NCBI GenBank assembly: GCA_963930645.1
Contig: CAWVNO010000551.1
Location: 154,766-218,765, forward strand
DNA: 64,000 bases
Direction of reading: 5' to 3'
From: Salticus scenicus
Lineage: Eukaryota > Arthropoda > Arachnida > Araneae > Salticidae
Shown here: piece by piece, positions 46,032-56,666 of the stretch
How positions within the stretch are numbered: position 1 is the first letter of the stretch
Layout: each line of letters begins with the position of its first letter
Program-made: the position numbers and the translations under genes
Notes under the pieces: generated by a model
Seen by the model: the letters and a program-made list of their open reading frames with translations, nothing else
What the model was told of the DNA's origin: nothing
Database searches by the model: none

Positions 46032-46877
46032 CCGTAAAATTCCGATAGTACCCCCCCCCCCCTGAAATTTCACGTACTTTACTTTTTCGGAAAATTCTGT
46101 TTATAACCCTCCTCCCTTACTTTTGGCGGCTAAGTCCGCCATTATTTCATTTTTCCCATGATCATTGCAAACATACTTTTTTTGTAACATCTGAAGTCAT
46201 ATGTTTATTTAGAAACTAATTTGCATGTAAACGTATCCAAGTGCTATTTTTGCTCATCTTTTTAAAGTAAAATAACTTCAAATAAAAAAATGCTGCTTTG
46301 TTTACATTCTTTAAACTCCAAAACATTAACTGCTATTCGTAAGCGACCATTGCTTTCACAATCTTGTTTATGCAACTATGTTTTTGCGATCATAACTTTT
46401 TTCTAAATTTTAAATTCTCTTTTTACTTTTAAATCTTTAAATAACATTAATAGTTATTGTTCACCCTGTTCTGTTCTTGCATATCAGTTAATTGTTAATA
46501 GCAGTGCAATTAACTGTCAGAGAATCTTCTAGCGACTTCGCAATTTGTTTATAAGAGGGGGGGGGGGGGATGTTGCACGTGTACATCACATGTTCGTTAT
46601 TCGGTTACATTTTCTTTTTCAAAATTATGTTTATTAATAAAATTTAATAAATAATAATCAATATTATTGTTAATATAATTTAGTAGCTATTATATATATA
46701 ATTAATAAAATTTATGTTTTTGGAAAAGATTGTGAAACTTCCGATTATAATCCCCCCCCCCCCCGCCTTACGAATTCGTCATACATTTCTGGAAACTTTC
46801 AATTATAACCCCTCCCCCCCAGTTTTGACAAATTTCCCATTGAAAAATAAAAGGAGGTTACTATCAGAATTTTACGG
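46032..46877. mobile_element. Element E: TA-flanked 846-bp element with C/G runs
   Basis: CCGTAAAATTCCGATAGTA and its near-exact inverse TACTATCAGAATTTTACGG lie at the tips, each bordered by TA. Removing the insert joins the satellite unit at TGTCA-TA-TATTGAGG. Subterminal regions hold C-runs of 12-13 and AACCCCTCC phrases. No reading frame, so it is non-autonomous and probably Tc1/mariner-dependent. Confidence 0.88.
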
Positions 46878-47099
46878 TATATATTGAGGATGGAGAAAGA
46901 TTAGAAATCAGAACGATTCTGCAAAGAATTTGTATGTCGTCTGTTTAGTTTGTGAATTTTAGAAAAGTGGAAAAGACATAACTAATATTGTGTGACTAAA
47001 CAAAGAAATTTTTCATTGAAATGAATAGGAATGAATCAGGACTTCACTAAAAGGACGTATAAATCTAAATGATGTATAAATTGGGTTTTTCTGTATATA

Positions 47100-47890
47100 A
47101 AATGGAAATTTTGTGGTTACGATAACTTTCGACATAAAATTCAAAATTGAATTGAACCAAAGTTACACAGCAAACTTATCTTACAAATATCTTAGATGAG
47201 TTCACTTGAAAACAAGTTGCTCTGCAGCTTGTTTTCAAGTGAAGGCTACATGAAAATTTCAAATCAATAGTTAAGACTGCATTTGCTTGAATTTTCATGT
47301 TCAGATTGACCACATAAAGGTCTCAACCAAGTGTTTATTAATGAATTTTATCTGCCATTTTTAACAAAATGACCGATATCTTAAGTACAGCCATTTCAAA
47401 TCAGGCTACCACTTGTAAATTTATCATCAGAATAACTTTTGAAATACTGAATCAGTTCAAGTTGGACAATGAACTTATCACACAAATATCTTGGATGAAT
47501 TTTGTTCCAACATTTACCTAGTTTCCAATTTGCAGCCACTTCAAATCAGGCTGCTACTTGAAAATGTGCCACCACGATAACTTTTAGAATACTAAACTGG
47601 TTCAAATTAAAGTTGGGGAGTGAACTTAATACAATTCAAATATCTTGGATGAGTTTGCTAGGCAACTTGCTCCACCATTTTGTTTCCAAGTGGCAACCGC
47701 TTAAAATTTTTTTATTACAATAACTTTTGTAATACGGAATCAGTTTGAATCACATTTGCACAGTTGACATATCATTCAAATATCTTTGATAAGTTCACTG
47801 GTCATCTCAGTCACTCTGTCCTTTTGTTTCTAAATGGTGGCCACTTGAAAATTATCACAGTAACTTTTGAACCAATTTGCTTAACACTCC
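47100..47890. repeat. Diverged tandem repeat, ~150-bp unit, ~5 copies
   Basis: CAAATATCTTNGATGARTT anchors lie at about 47,185, 47,481, 47,637 and 47,777. Between them AATCAGTTYRAAT, CACGATAACTTTT and TTTCCAAGTGGCAACC-like phrases recur in fixed order. Weak peptide similarity between units is probably a by-product. Confidence 0.65.
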
Positions 47891-48063
47891 ATATATACAT
47901 AGCCATCATTAATAAATCCACCAAATTCATTAATAAATTGTACCTGCCATTTTGTAAAAAATGATGGCAACTTGATAAGAAAAGATAAATCAACCTAACC
48001 TTCCTATGAGCCGGAAGGACTTGTTTTAATTTTTTGATCAATAACCTCTAAAAAGTAATGATA

Positions 48064-49208
48064 TCAGTACAAAAACCCTTAACGGGTTAAAAGTTGTGAC
48101 GCAGCTACTTTATCACTATAAGAATTTGAAATATGGGTCTTAAAAATAATGATATCAAATTTTAAGTGACGCTTTTCTATTAGTTAAAATATACATGGAT
48201 TTTCTTATTTGATCATTTGCTTTTTTCTTTTATTTATATTTACAGTGCAAACATAATATTTTTAACTTCAAGATAAGACAGATATATAAAATGTACTCAC
48301 TGATGCTTTTTCATTTGCATTTTAATTTCAAAATAATAGTTTTAAGAGGAATGATATAAAAATTCCAGTCACGCCTTGATGTCATTTTAAAAGATTTGTT
48401 TTTAGATTCCATTAAAATTACCTTTGTTTTGTCTAATAAAGTATATTTACACATTGAAACAGTGCTATTAATTTTGAAATATACTGTCAAATAATCACAC
48501 TTTCACTGAGTTCGCATTATAAATTAAAATTATTTATTTCAATAAATCGATTTGTCTTTTGCGTCACGCTATCCAAAACTGCAAGTAAAATTTGTGCAAA
48601 TGTTTTCTTTGCATCACACTATTTCTTTGCACAAATTCTCACTTAGTTGGGTACTATGATACAAAGTAACATTTGCATATATTTTACTCACAGTTTTGGA
48701 TAGCGTGACGCAACAGACAAATCGATTTATTGAAATAAATAATTTTAATTTATAATGCGAACTCAGTGAAAGTGTGATTATTTGACAGTATATTTCAAAA
48801 TTTATAGCACTGTTTCAATGTGTAAATATACTTTATTAGACAAAACAAAGGTAATTTTAATGGAATCTAAAAACAAATCTTTTAAAATGACATCAAGGCG
48901 TGACTGGAATTTTTATATCATTCCTCTTAAAACTATTATTTTGAAATTAAAATGCAAATGAAAAAGCATCAGTGAGTACATTTTATATATCTGTCTTATC
49001 TTGAAGTTAAAAATATTATGTTTGCACTGTAAATATAAATAAAAGAAAAAAGCAAATGATCAAATAAGAAAATCCATGTATATTTTAACTAATAGAAAAG
49101 CGTCACTTAAAATTTGATATCATTATTTTTAAGACCCATATTTCAAATTCTTTTAGTGATAAAGTAGCTGCGTCACAACTTTTAACCCGTTAAGGGTTTT
49201 TGTACTGA
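48064..49208. mobile_element. 1,145-bp near-perfect palindromic (foldback) element
   Basis: The left arm (48,064 to about 48,602) and right arm (about 48,671-49,208) are reverse complements over roughly 540 bp with only scattered mismatches. They leave a ~68-bp loop. Tips read TCAGTACAAAAACCC and are bordered by TA on both sides. No open frame. The TA duplication points to a Tc1/mariner-type mobiliser. Confidence 0.92.
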
Positions 49209-49222
49209 TACAGTATACGGTG

Positions 49223-49230
<8 letters not shown>

Positions 49231-49253
<23 letters not shown>
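49231..49253. repeat. (TA)n microsatellite
   Basis: About 11 TA repeats just outside the palindromic element. Confidence 0.95.
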
Positions 49254-49283
49254 TATTTTTAAAACGTAAAATCATGCTAATCT

Positions 49284-50750
49284 TAGGTAGTTTGACCAGA
49301 CATTTTCTTTTTAAGAGGGCAGTCTTCTTTTTCAAAGCTCTGCCCTCCTAAACGAAAAAAGACATTACAGGACTAAAAAGTCCTCTTTTTATGTTTTTCG
49401 ACCTCTGTCCTCTTCTTTCAAATGAAAAGGATGTAGTTCTTAATTTCAAAAATTTCGCAAAACTGGGAAGCTCAATCGGCTGTTGGCTATATCGAAAGGT
49501 GAGCACTAACTTTTTCTCCGTTATGTTCGCAAATGAACAACTTTCTAATAAACTTGCCAGCCAAAGCATATTATAGTTTATGTCTATTCAGATTCTTCGA
49601 ATTACGAAGAAATAAAAGTATTCCCTATATTTGTACAGTTCTTTGATCCAGAACACGGAATCACTATTGAAATTGTCATGAAATCATTAAGAAGGTGGTG
49701 CTCCGGGTGTTACTCGGTGAGTTGACATGTTTTCTCACTTTTCCATGAATAATATTCTCCATAAAAATAGGCCCACCAGTGACAGAGAAGTTCTGTCCTC
49801 GAAGCTGGTATACGTGAATATGGTAACGTAAATATGGGCTAAGACCTCTTAGAAAGCCCCATTGAGAACTCTCTTACTCAGGCCTAGATCACTAGTTCAG
49901 ACAATTGGCCTTAATGATAACATACTACCACCACGTCACAATAATATGCAAAAGTTAGTTGAATTCGTTTTATATCCTCCTGTCAGAAACGCTCCCATAA
50001 AACGACTGTTTTTTTCAATGAACAAAATGTAGACATGTGAAAAAAATCCCCTTTATATACCTATTTTAAAAACATATTAACTACTAAGACTAATTTAGGT
50101 TACACTTGTGAGAATTTTTATAAAATGTTGATAAAGAATGACTGTCCGTTAAAACAAATCGTTTCATCTGCCGAATATTAATTTTATTTTTTCATTTGCC
50201 AATTTTATTTTTTCTTTTATGATTATATGATTTTAATAAAAAAAAATGTCTACCAACATTTTTGTGTAACTGCATGAAAGTATCACAAAAAAAGTTTTTG
50301 TGTATGGCAAAAATTATTAATTAAAAAAAAAAAAATTAAAAAAATGTCTATTAGCTTTTTTTTTTGTGTAACTGCATGAAAGTATCACATAAAAAGTTTT
50401 TGTGTATGGCAAAAATTAATAATTAAAAAAAAAAATTGAAAAAAAAAAAAAAAAAAAAAACTATATTGTCTAGTGACACCCATAAAAATTAAGGATTTTT
50501 CCTCTCGTATCCGTATATTATTAATTTAAATTAAAGTGTACTGATCCAAATTTATCATTTGAGATAAAAATGTTTGCACCACTTGTGTAAAGTAGCTTTT
50601 GAATCGGTTTTTATAACTATTTTCATTCAATTTTGTGTCCTCTAAAATTACCTCTTTTTCAGAATTGAATGTCTTCTACTTTCTTATAAAATAAAAGACA
50701 TTGCGTTATTTCTTCTCTTTTTCCAATAAAAAAAAAATCTGGTCACCTTA
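49284..50750. mobile_element. Element G: TIR related to element F, GTCCTC motifs
   Basis: The left tip TAGGTAGTTTGACCAGAC and right tip TCTGGTCACCTTA are inverted apart from a short indel. They match the TAAGGYGACCA tip of element F. Both subterminal regions contain GTCCTCTTTTT and AAAGACATT phrases. The interior (1.4 kb) has no recognisable transposase. Target duplication not resolved. Confidence 0.52.
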
Positions 50751-50940
50751 TACGTAAAATATAAAGTAAGTCAATCATGAACTGCTGTTTGTAGGAAATG
50801 CAACACCATGACGAAATCAACAGAATTAAATGAAATTTGTAGCAAATGTTAATTATAGGATGTTATGCAAAATAGTAAAGTTTCAGAGCCACCGCGCATG
50901 CGTGGCGTGCGCAGCGCCCTCTGAACTGATGCTGAAAGCG

Positions 50941-50948
50941 TATAAATA
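50941..50948 (+). promoter_or_regulatory. TATA box of left Tc1-like arm
   Basis: TATAAATA lies about 90 bp upstream of the ATG at 51,038, in a GC-richer leader. The same sequence is mirrored at 52,010-52,017. Confidence 0.55.
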
Positions 50949-51037
50949 GAGGGCTGTAGCGGGACGTTGAAAATACTTAATGTTTAATTGTTAGTGCGAA
51001 CGTTTAGTGAGACCTAAGTATACCTCCACGACGGAAG

Positions 51038-51296
51038 ATGGAGAAATTCCAACAACTTACGAAGTTTGAAAGGGGAAGGATTCTCGGCCTTCGAGAAGGA
51101 GGATTTTTCTATCGCGCAATAGCAGCTCGTGTGCAGCGGAACAGTTCCACAGCGATGCGAGTTTGGAAGCAGTGGACCGACGAGTACCGAACAACTCAAA
51201 AAACTGGCAGTGGACGACGGAAGGCAACGTCAGCGGGCGACGGTCGACACCTGCTCCTCATGGCGGTGAATGACCGTACAGCTTCCTCCAGGCTAT
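51038..51296 (+). pseudogene. Tc1-like transposase N-terminus, left arm
   Basis: From the ATG, about 86 codons encode the helix-turn-helix DNA-binding start of a Tc1-family transposase (LTKFERGRILGLREGGFFY, then AIAARVQRNSSTAMRVWKQW). The first domain recognises the terminal repeats. The frame meets the junction near 51,297, where the opposite-strand copy begins, so no catalytic domain follows. It may be translated as a DNA-binding fragment, but that is speculation. Confidence 0.88.
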
Positions 51297-51919
51297 TCAG
51301 ATAACCCTCAATTCGTAGCAAATTGGATTGTCCATGATACGAAATCGCACCCCAGACCATAACTCTGGGTGTTCGGCCACTATGTCGTTTGATAACACAC
51401 TCTGGAAGGCAGCGTTGACCGGAAGAGCGTCTAACACAAACGCGGCCATCATAGTTCCACACATTGAAGCGTGATTCATCCAAAAAGACAACTTGGTGCC
51501 AATCAGATTGCCAGGCTCTGTGCTCATGAGCCCATTGCAGACGCATCCGTCGATTGTTTGCCGTGAGGGGGATCCTGTAAAAAGGCACCCTTGCACGCAG
51601 TCCACGGTGCAGCAGACGTCGACGAAGCAGAGATTAATACACCTGTAGCAGTACAGCAACTTGCTGCCAACTGCCTGGAGGAAGCTGTACGGTCATTCAC
51701 CGCCATGCGGAGCGGGTGTCGATCGTCGCGCGCTGACGTCACCTTCCGTTGTCCACTGCCAGTTTTTCGGTGCTCGCCAGTCCACTGCTAGCAAACTCGC
51801 ATCGCTGTGGAACTGTTCCGCTGTACACGAGCTGCTATTGCGCGATAGGAAAATCCTCCTTCTCGAAGGCCGTTAATCTTCCCCCGTTCAAACTCCGTAA
51901 GTTGTTGAAATTTCTCCGT
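51297..51919 (-). pseudogene. Tc1-like transposase, right arm (N-terminus to mid-catalytic)
   Basis: The minus strand holds the same N-terminus, but its start codon is ACG (51,917-51,919). It extends further than the left arm: after frameshifts it reads RRMRLQWAHEHRAW, then VVFLDESRFNVW with a catalytic-type Asp, VWGAISYHG and ends LRIEGYLNS at the junction. The region with the last two catalytic residues is missing. Tc1 enzymes cut and paste DNA at TA; this one is dead. Confidence 0.9.
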
Positions 51920-52009
51920 CTTCCGTCGTGGAGATATACTTAGGTCTCACTAAACGTTCGCCACTAACAAATAAACATTAACTATTTTCAACGTCCCGCT
52001 AGAGCCCTC

Positions 52010-52017
52010 TATTTATA
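52010..52017 (-). promoter_or_regulatory. TATA box of right Tc1-like arm
   Basis: TATAAATA on the minus strand at the mirror position of 50,941-50,948, about 90 bp upstream of the lost start codon. Confidence 0.5.
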
Positions 52018-52369
52018 CGCTTTCAGCATCAGTTAAGAGGGCGCTGCGCAGGTCACGCATGCGTGATGGCTCTTAAACTTTACTATTTTGTATAACATCC
52101 TATAATTGACATTTGCTACAAATTTTATTTAATTCTGGTGATTTCTTCATGGTGTTGCATTTTTTACAAACGGCAGTGTATTTTGTGGATAGTAACTTTT
52201 TTTTTCAGCGAGTGTAATCTAAGTTGAAATTTCAGGACCTGAACTAAAGTATGGAAAGCTGATGGCAACAACACACAGACAAACAGAAGCAAATCTCTCT
52301 TAGCCAATCAACTTGCGTCCAGCCATGGACTTACAGGAAAAAACTCTCTTAGTCATTTATATATAGAGA

Positions 52370-52478
52370 GATAAGCTGTTGTAGGTCCTGAAACCGCACC
52401 ACAGGTGCTACCGAGCGGGTGTTTCGTTCGGTCGGATTTTTCAAGGATCGCAAACCAGCTGGTCGCCGAAAGCGGCTG
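52370..52478 (+). repeat. ~107-bp repeat unit (GCTACCGAGCGGG type)
   Basis: AAGCTGTTGTAGGTCCTGAAA, GGTGCTACCGAGCGGG, TTTTTCAAGGATCGC and CCAGCTGGTCGCCGAA occur in this order. The same order is found at 54,275-54,390, with partial units at 54,055-54,270. Confidence 0.7.
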
Positions 52479-52680
52479 GTCTATAATAATAAAAGGAAAG
52501 GTTTGTCTGTCCGTCTGTCTGTTCTTCTATACGTTCAGCCCTATTGAACGCAGAACTACAAGAATTGACATACGGATGTTCAGAAACCTTCCCGAGGGCC
52601 TCCTGAAAACAGAATTTAAAAAATTTAATTAGTTGTGGAGATATTAATTAAAATGTCGACCTATATCTATTCAAAAAGCG
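52479..52680 (+). mobile_element. Possible Helitron 5' end
   Basis: It starts TCTATAATAATAAAAGGAAA followed by a TCTGTCCGTCTGTCTG tract. This is the style of many arthropod Helitron 5' termini (TC start, AT-rich, then TTTGTYTG repeats). No Rep/helicase coding and no proven 3' end, so the call is tentative. Confidence 0.4.
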
Positions 52681-53860
52681 ATCTCAGTGACTGAGAATTC
52701 AGCGCGACTGCATAAAAACTAAATAGATATTTTAATGGAGGTGAAAACAGAAAAAGTGGAAAATAAGTTAGAAAAATTAGATAGATCGTTACGAATTCGG
52801 TACCAAATGAAAGGGGCGATTCTTCTGAATCTAAGAGTGCAAGCGGCTTATCGATACAATAATAAGATTTTTTAAAATTAATTAAAGTGTGAAATTCCAG
52901 ACGACTGTCTGCGATGAAAAAGGAAATATTGTAACTTATTAAGATGTCACGTGTTTTACAGTGGGGGAAAATATTGCAATTTTCAAACTTTTTCAAATTT
53001 TCGTTCACGTTACATTTAAATTAATATTCAGCCTAGACAGCATATTATAAAGCTACAGTTCAATTTTTGTGAAAGTATGTGAATAAACAAAAAAATTACA
53101 TTTTTACTGGGAATTATATAGTTATTACGACTCATGTGACCAAAAGATAATGTAAGATTAAGTTTTATTTTATATTTTGCAGTATTTTACATTGAGATAT
53201 GCCGTTGGAATTTCGCAATATTTGGTTTTAACGCCTGATAATTCAATTGTGAATATTTTTGAAAGTGTAGAATTATTAGGAAGGGCTTGAGAGGGGAAGG
53301 GTGGGGGGGGGTGAAGAGGCAAAAAAAAGAAAGAGTTACAGCGTTTGAAATTAGTATTATTAGGTTTAAAGGCAAGATAAATCGATTGCGGATATTTTCA
53401 AGTATAATATTATTAGGAAGGACGGAAACGGGGGAGCGAAGGGGCATAAATGGAGTAAAGGAACAGGAATTTCGGAGAAAACAACGGAAAACTCAGAGCG
53501 CCTTTATTCTTTTAAATTTTGCAGAGTTTCGAATTCTGATACTCCGTTCACATTTCATACTAAGGATTTTTAACAGTATTTAGCTCGGAATTAAGTAAGT
53601 TTCGGAGAAACCCACAAAAAAGTCTGAAATAAATCGTTTTATAACAGTATTTCTAATATTTTTTATCTCAGCTTCTAATTAGCATAATTTCAAAAGTAAT
53701 ATGTCGTTTTAAAACTTATCTGAATTGGATTTCAAGAGTGCACGTTGCAAATCTATGTCGCCAGATGATGCTTTAATATCTTAAAATTTGAATATCTCCA
53801 ATTCTAATTATGATTAAATTACTTACATAGGTTAGTAAGTAATAAGTAAGTAAGTAGTAA
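52681..53860. other. Non-coding stretch
   Basis: 52,780-52,900 is the reverse-orientation relative of 36,020-36,140. The rest is AT-rich with a G-run (53,303-53,313) and no supported gene. Confidence 0.5.
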
Positions 53861-53873
53861 GGTAGTAAGTAAG

Positions 53874-53911
53874 CAACCCCCGAACTCGTAGCCGCCACCG
53901 AGTTGGGGGTT
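53874..53911. repeat. Hairpin at the end of a GTAA microsatellite
   Basis: AACCCCCGAACTCG and CGAGTTGGGGGTT pair around the loop TAGCCGCCAC. It follows a (GTAA)n tract (53,832-53,872). Confidence 0.8.
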
Positions 53912-54054
53912 TGACTCGAAAATAATTTTCAAGGGTGGTTTTCACGAGGAACGGATAGATTGTTTCATATCGTGAAACGCAAAAGGGCATCGCAGTCGCC
54001 ACAGAGCAGATATTTTGAACAATTAGAATTTCCAAAGGTTATTTGCACTATGAG

Positions 54055-54390
54055 CAAGGAAGACGTTGTAGGCTCTAAAACAGGAAGAAGGCGCCGCAGG
54101 CGCTCCCGAGCGGAAGTTTAATACGATGGGATTTTCCAAGGATCGCTTGCACGGTGAATGAACAAGTTGTTTAGATCATTAAACGGGAATACGGTGAGGC
54201 AGGCGCTACTAAGCGGGAATTTACTATAGTTAGAATTCTCAATAAAGGTACGTGAACAATAAACGAATAAGCTGATGTAAGTCCTGAAATGAAAAGAAGT
54301 GTCGTAGGCGCCACCGAGCTGGACTTTAATGCGGTTAGATTTTTCAAGGATCGCGAACCAGCTGGTCGCCGAAGTTGGCTAATGAGAAAT
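54055..54390 (+). repeat. Tandem ~107-bp units, about three copies
   Basis: GGCGCTCCCGAGCGGA, GGCGCTACTAAGCGGGA and GGCGCCACCGAGCTGGA mark successive units at about 54,097, 54,202 and 54,307 (spacing 105 bp). They are related to 52,370-52,478. Confidence 0.7.
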
Positions 54391-54482
54391 AAAATTAACG
54401 GTGACACCAAACTAAAACTGGAGAGAGAGGGGGAAGGAGTAGGGAAAGGAAATGAGAGGAACAAACTTTTGAACTTTAACGA

Positions 54483-54606
54483 TACGGAAGTCGCTAATGT
54501 GCAGATTACCTAGTTAAAACGCGGAAAAATCTTGATTGCGCACTTTAATGGATCACCCTAGTTAATCTGCAGATTGGCTAGGTAATCTGCACATTAATGG
54601 CTTTCG
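54483..54606. repeat. Inverted repeat, ~25-bp arms
   Basis: TAATGTGCAGATTACCTAG (54,495-54,513) is exactly inverted at 54,578-54,596, with weaker pairing beyond (GGAAGTCGC / GGCTTTCG). A third related string, CTAGTTAATCTGCAGATT, lies between. MITE or Helitron-end-like. Confidence 0.65.
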
Positions 54607-55503
54607 AGCTTTAATGGTAACATATAAAAATGGTATATAGGAGGGATAGAGTAAAGTGGGGAGAGGTAGAACAGGCGAAAATGAAAGCGTGGTCGGAGGG
54701 CAAGCAAATATAAGAAGAAAAGGATCTACAGGCCTAGCATTAAGCGTAAACACAGAATATGACGTGAAGGAATTGTTTAATTATGAAAAATAATATGTTA
54801 AATTCAGTGTAAGAAAGTCAGTGCTTTTTATTGTAATTTCCTATTATTTTATAAAAAATCGTATTCGATGGGCAGAAGTAGAGGTCATTTTTGAATTTAC
54901 CATACTTAAAAATATAAAATTAAAATTTACCCCAAAAAATTTCATGCAGTTGATATTACTTTTAGATCTGTATAATTAAAAATTATAGATTTTTTTTTTT
55001 TTTTTTTTTTTTTTAAGAATCCTGAAGTATTACAGACATGCTACATTGGGGATCAACCTTTTGACTGCGTACCAAATCCAGTAAGTATTTTATTTTACGC
55101 ATTTCTCATACGTATATACATACATATACATATATATATATATATATATATACACGTACATACACAGACATGATATACGGGCAAAATAATTTACACAATT
55201 TCGAAAAGGTTAAAATATACTAGCTGGATTATCTCAAAATATCCAAGGCACAAAAAACATGTTATATCTCATATATTTCAGCGAAGGTTTTGTTTAGAAA
55301 AAAAGAAGAAAAATAGATCAGTACAAATTAGAAAGTGTTTGGGATCACTATGAAAACAATGCTGGAAATTAAGTTGCAGTTACAAAATGTAATAATTTGG
55401 CCCTTTTTAATTAAATGTATACATTGTATGAGGGAAAAAAATGTATATAAAAGATGATATTAAAGTTTAAAATAGTAATAATAATAATAATAAATATAGT
55501 AAC

Positions 55504-55541
<38 letters not shown>

Positions 55542-55874
55542 CATGCAGAATCAAAGCAGTCAATATCAGCTCCTCACTCCTTAGGATTTACCCAAATTTT
55601 TATTTTAATCCAACTAATTTCAGTATTGTGCACGTTGACAGAAAATGATGAATAAAACCTTTTATATTATTATTTATTTATTTATTTACTAGAAAAACTA
55701 AAATTTAGTTCACTCGATCTTAGACAACTTTTATAATTTCACTGTATTTACATGGGATTTTCATTTAAATAGCTCAACACATTTACCTTGTAAATGATGC
55801 AAAAAAATGTTGAAATTTTTAACGCTTGAGCGAGAGTAGTTAAAATTATTTAGTACAAATGCTGATAAATAATT

Positions 55875-55877
<3 letters not shown>
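54607..55877. other. AT-rich non-coding stretch
   Basis: Long T-runs (54,990-55,014; 55,508-55,537) and a (TA)n (55,126-55,150). No gene recognised. Confidence 0.5.

Positions 55878-55927
<50 letters not shown>
55878..55927. repeat. (AT)n microsatellite abutting the gypsy LTR
   Basis: About 25 AT repeats directly touch the LTR start, so the target duplication of the gypsy element cannot be read. Confidence 0.95.
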
Positions 55928-55931
<4 letters not shown>

Positions 55932-56324
55932 ATAATAAAATTAATACTTCATTAATCCGGATAATTAATTTAATTTAATTATTATTATTTTTTAAGAATT
56001 TATTATTTTAACTATATATTTCATTCGGGTTTAGAGATTGCATCAGCCTTGCCACGTGTCGAAAAGATAATTGCGTAAGATCCCTAATCCTTTGTCCATA
56101 TCATGTCATTACCATATAAGGTTATAAAGAGTAAACGCAAAGTTAAAATGTACATGTACTACCATGTAGATGTAGTCTATATCTACTAGCTTGTATTCTT
56201 CGCACTTCGGAGTTAGACATTAAACAATAAAGATGTGTGATATATTGGCTCATGAAATTCATTTAATTTTTGAGTATTCAATATTTTATTAAATTCAAGT
56301 AACATGCGAAACTAGAATGTTACA
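55928..56324 (+). repeat. gypsy 5' LTR
   Basis: It begins TGTAATAAT and probably ends GTTACA (397 bp), an inverted TGTAA/TTACA pair. The first 350 bp equal 63,651-64,000 except for about two bases. The primer binding site should follow, but AGTCGACAGGG is not a tRNA match I recognise, so the right limit is tentative. Confidence 0.88.
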
Positions 56325-56666
56325 AGTCGACAGGGATAGAATGCCTTGCGGGACTATTTCATCTAAAATGGACTTTATTTAAAAATATAAACTTTAAATA
56401 TTTTACTTTCGATTTGAATCAATCATAAGTTTCGGATGAAAAGTCAAGTCAGAGGAGCGGAAATGCGCTTTGGCCCCCCTCTTCTGTATTGTGGGGGAAA
56501 AAGAATTTTTTCGCCTCGATATGATTGGTAGAAAAAGAGAGGAGTGACAGATTAGATATCACCGATGGTTTTATCTTAAGTTATGCCGTAATCTCGACGG
56601 TAAGGTACCGCGGAACGTTTCAGGAATTTTCCGATGAATTGTATATTCTGATATAATTTTTAAAAA
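56325..56666 (+). other. gypsy 5' leader
   Basis: Untranslated region between LTR and Gag ATG, less AT-rich than its surroundings. No primer binding site could be named with confidence. Confidence 0.6.

Larger units (their letters stand above)
50780..52178. mobile_element. Tc1-like transposon rebuilt head-to-head
   Basis: Both ends carry the same 5' part of a Tc1-like element in opposite orientation. Each side has the terminal ACTGC(C/T)GTTTGTA motif, a ~160-bp leader with TATAAATA and the N-terminal transposase coding region. The right tip is followed by TA; the left tip is slightly degraded. The element's normal 3' half (last catalytic residue and 3' inverted repeat) is absent. Confidence 0.9.

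Noticed and set aside
47100..47890. Regularly spaced repeats considered as CRISPR-like
   Set aside because: Units are ~150 bp, diverged over their whole length and without unique spacers; this is eukaryotic tandem repeat DNA.
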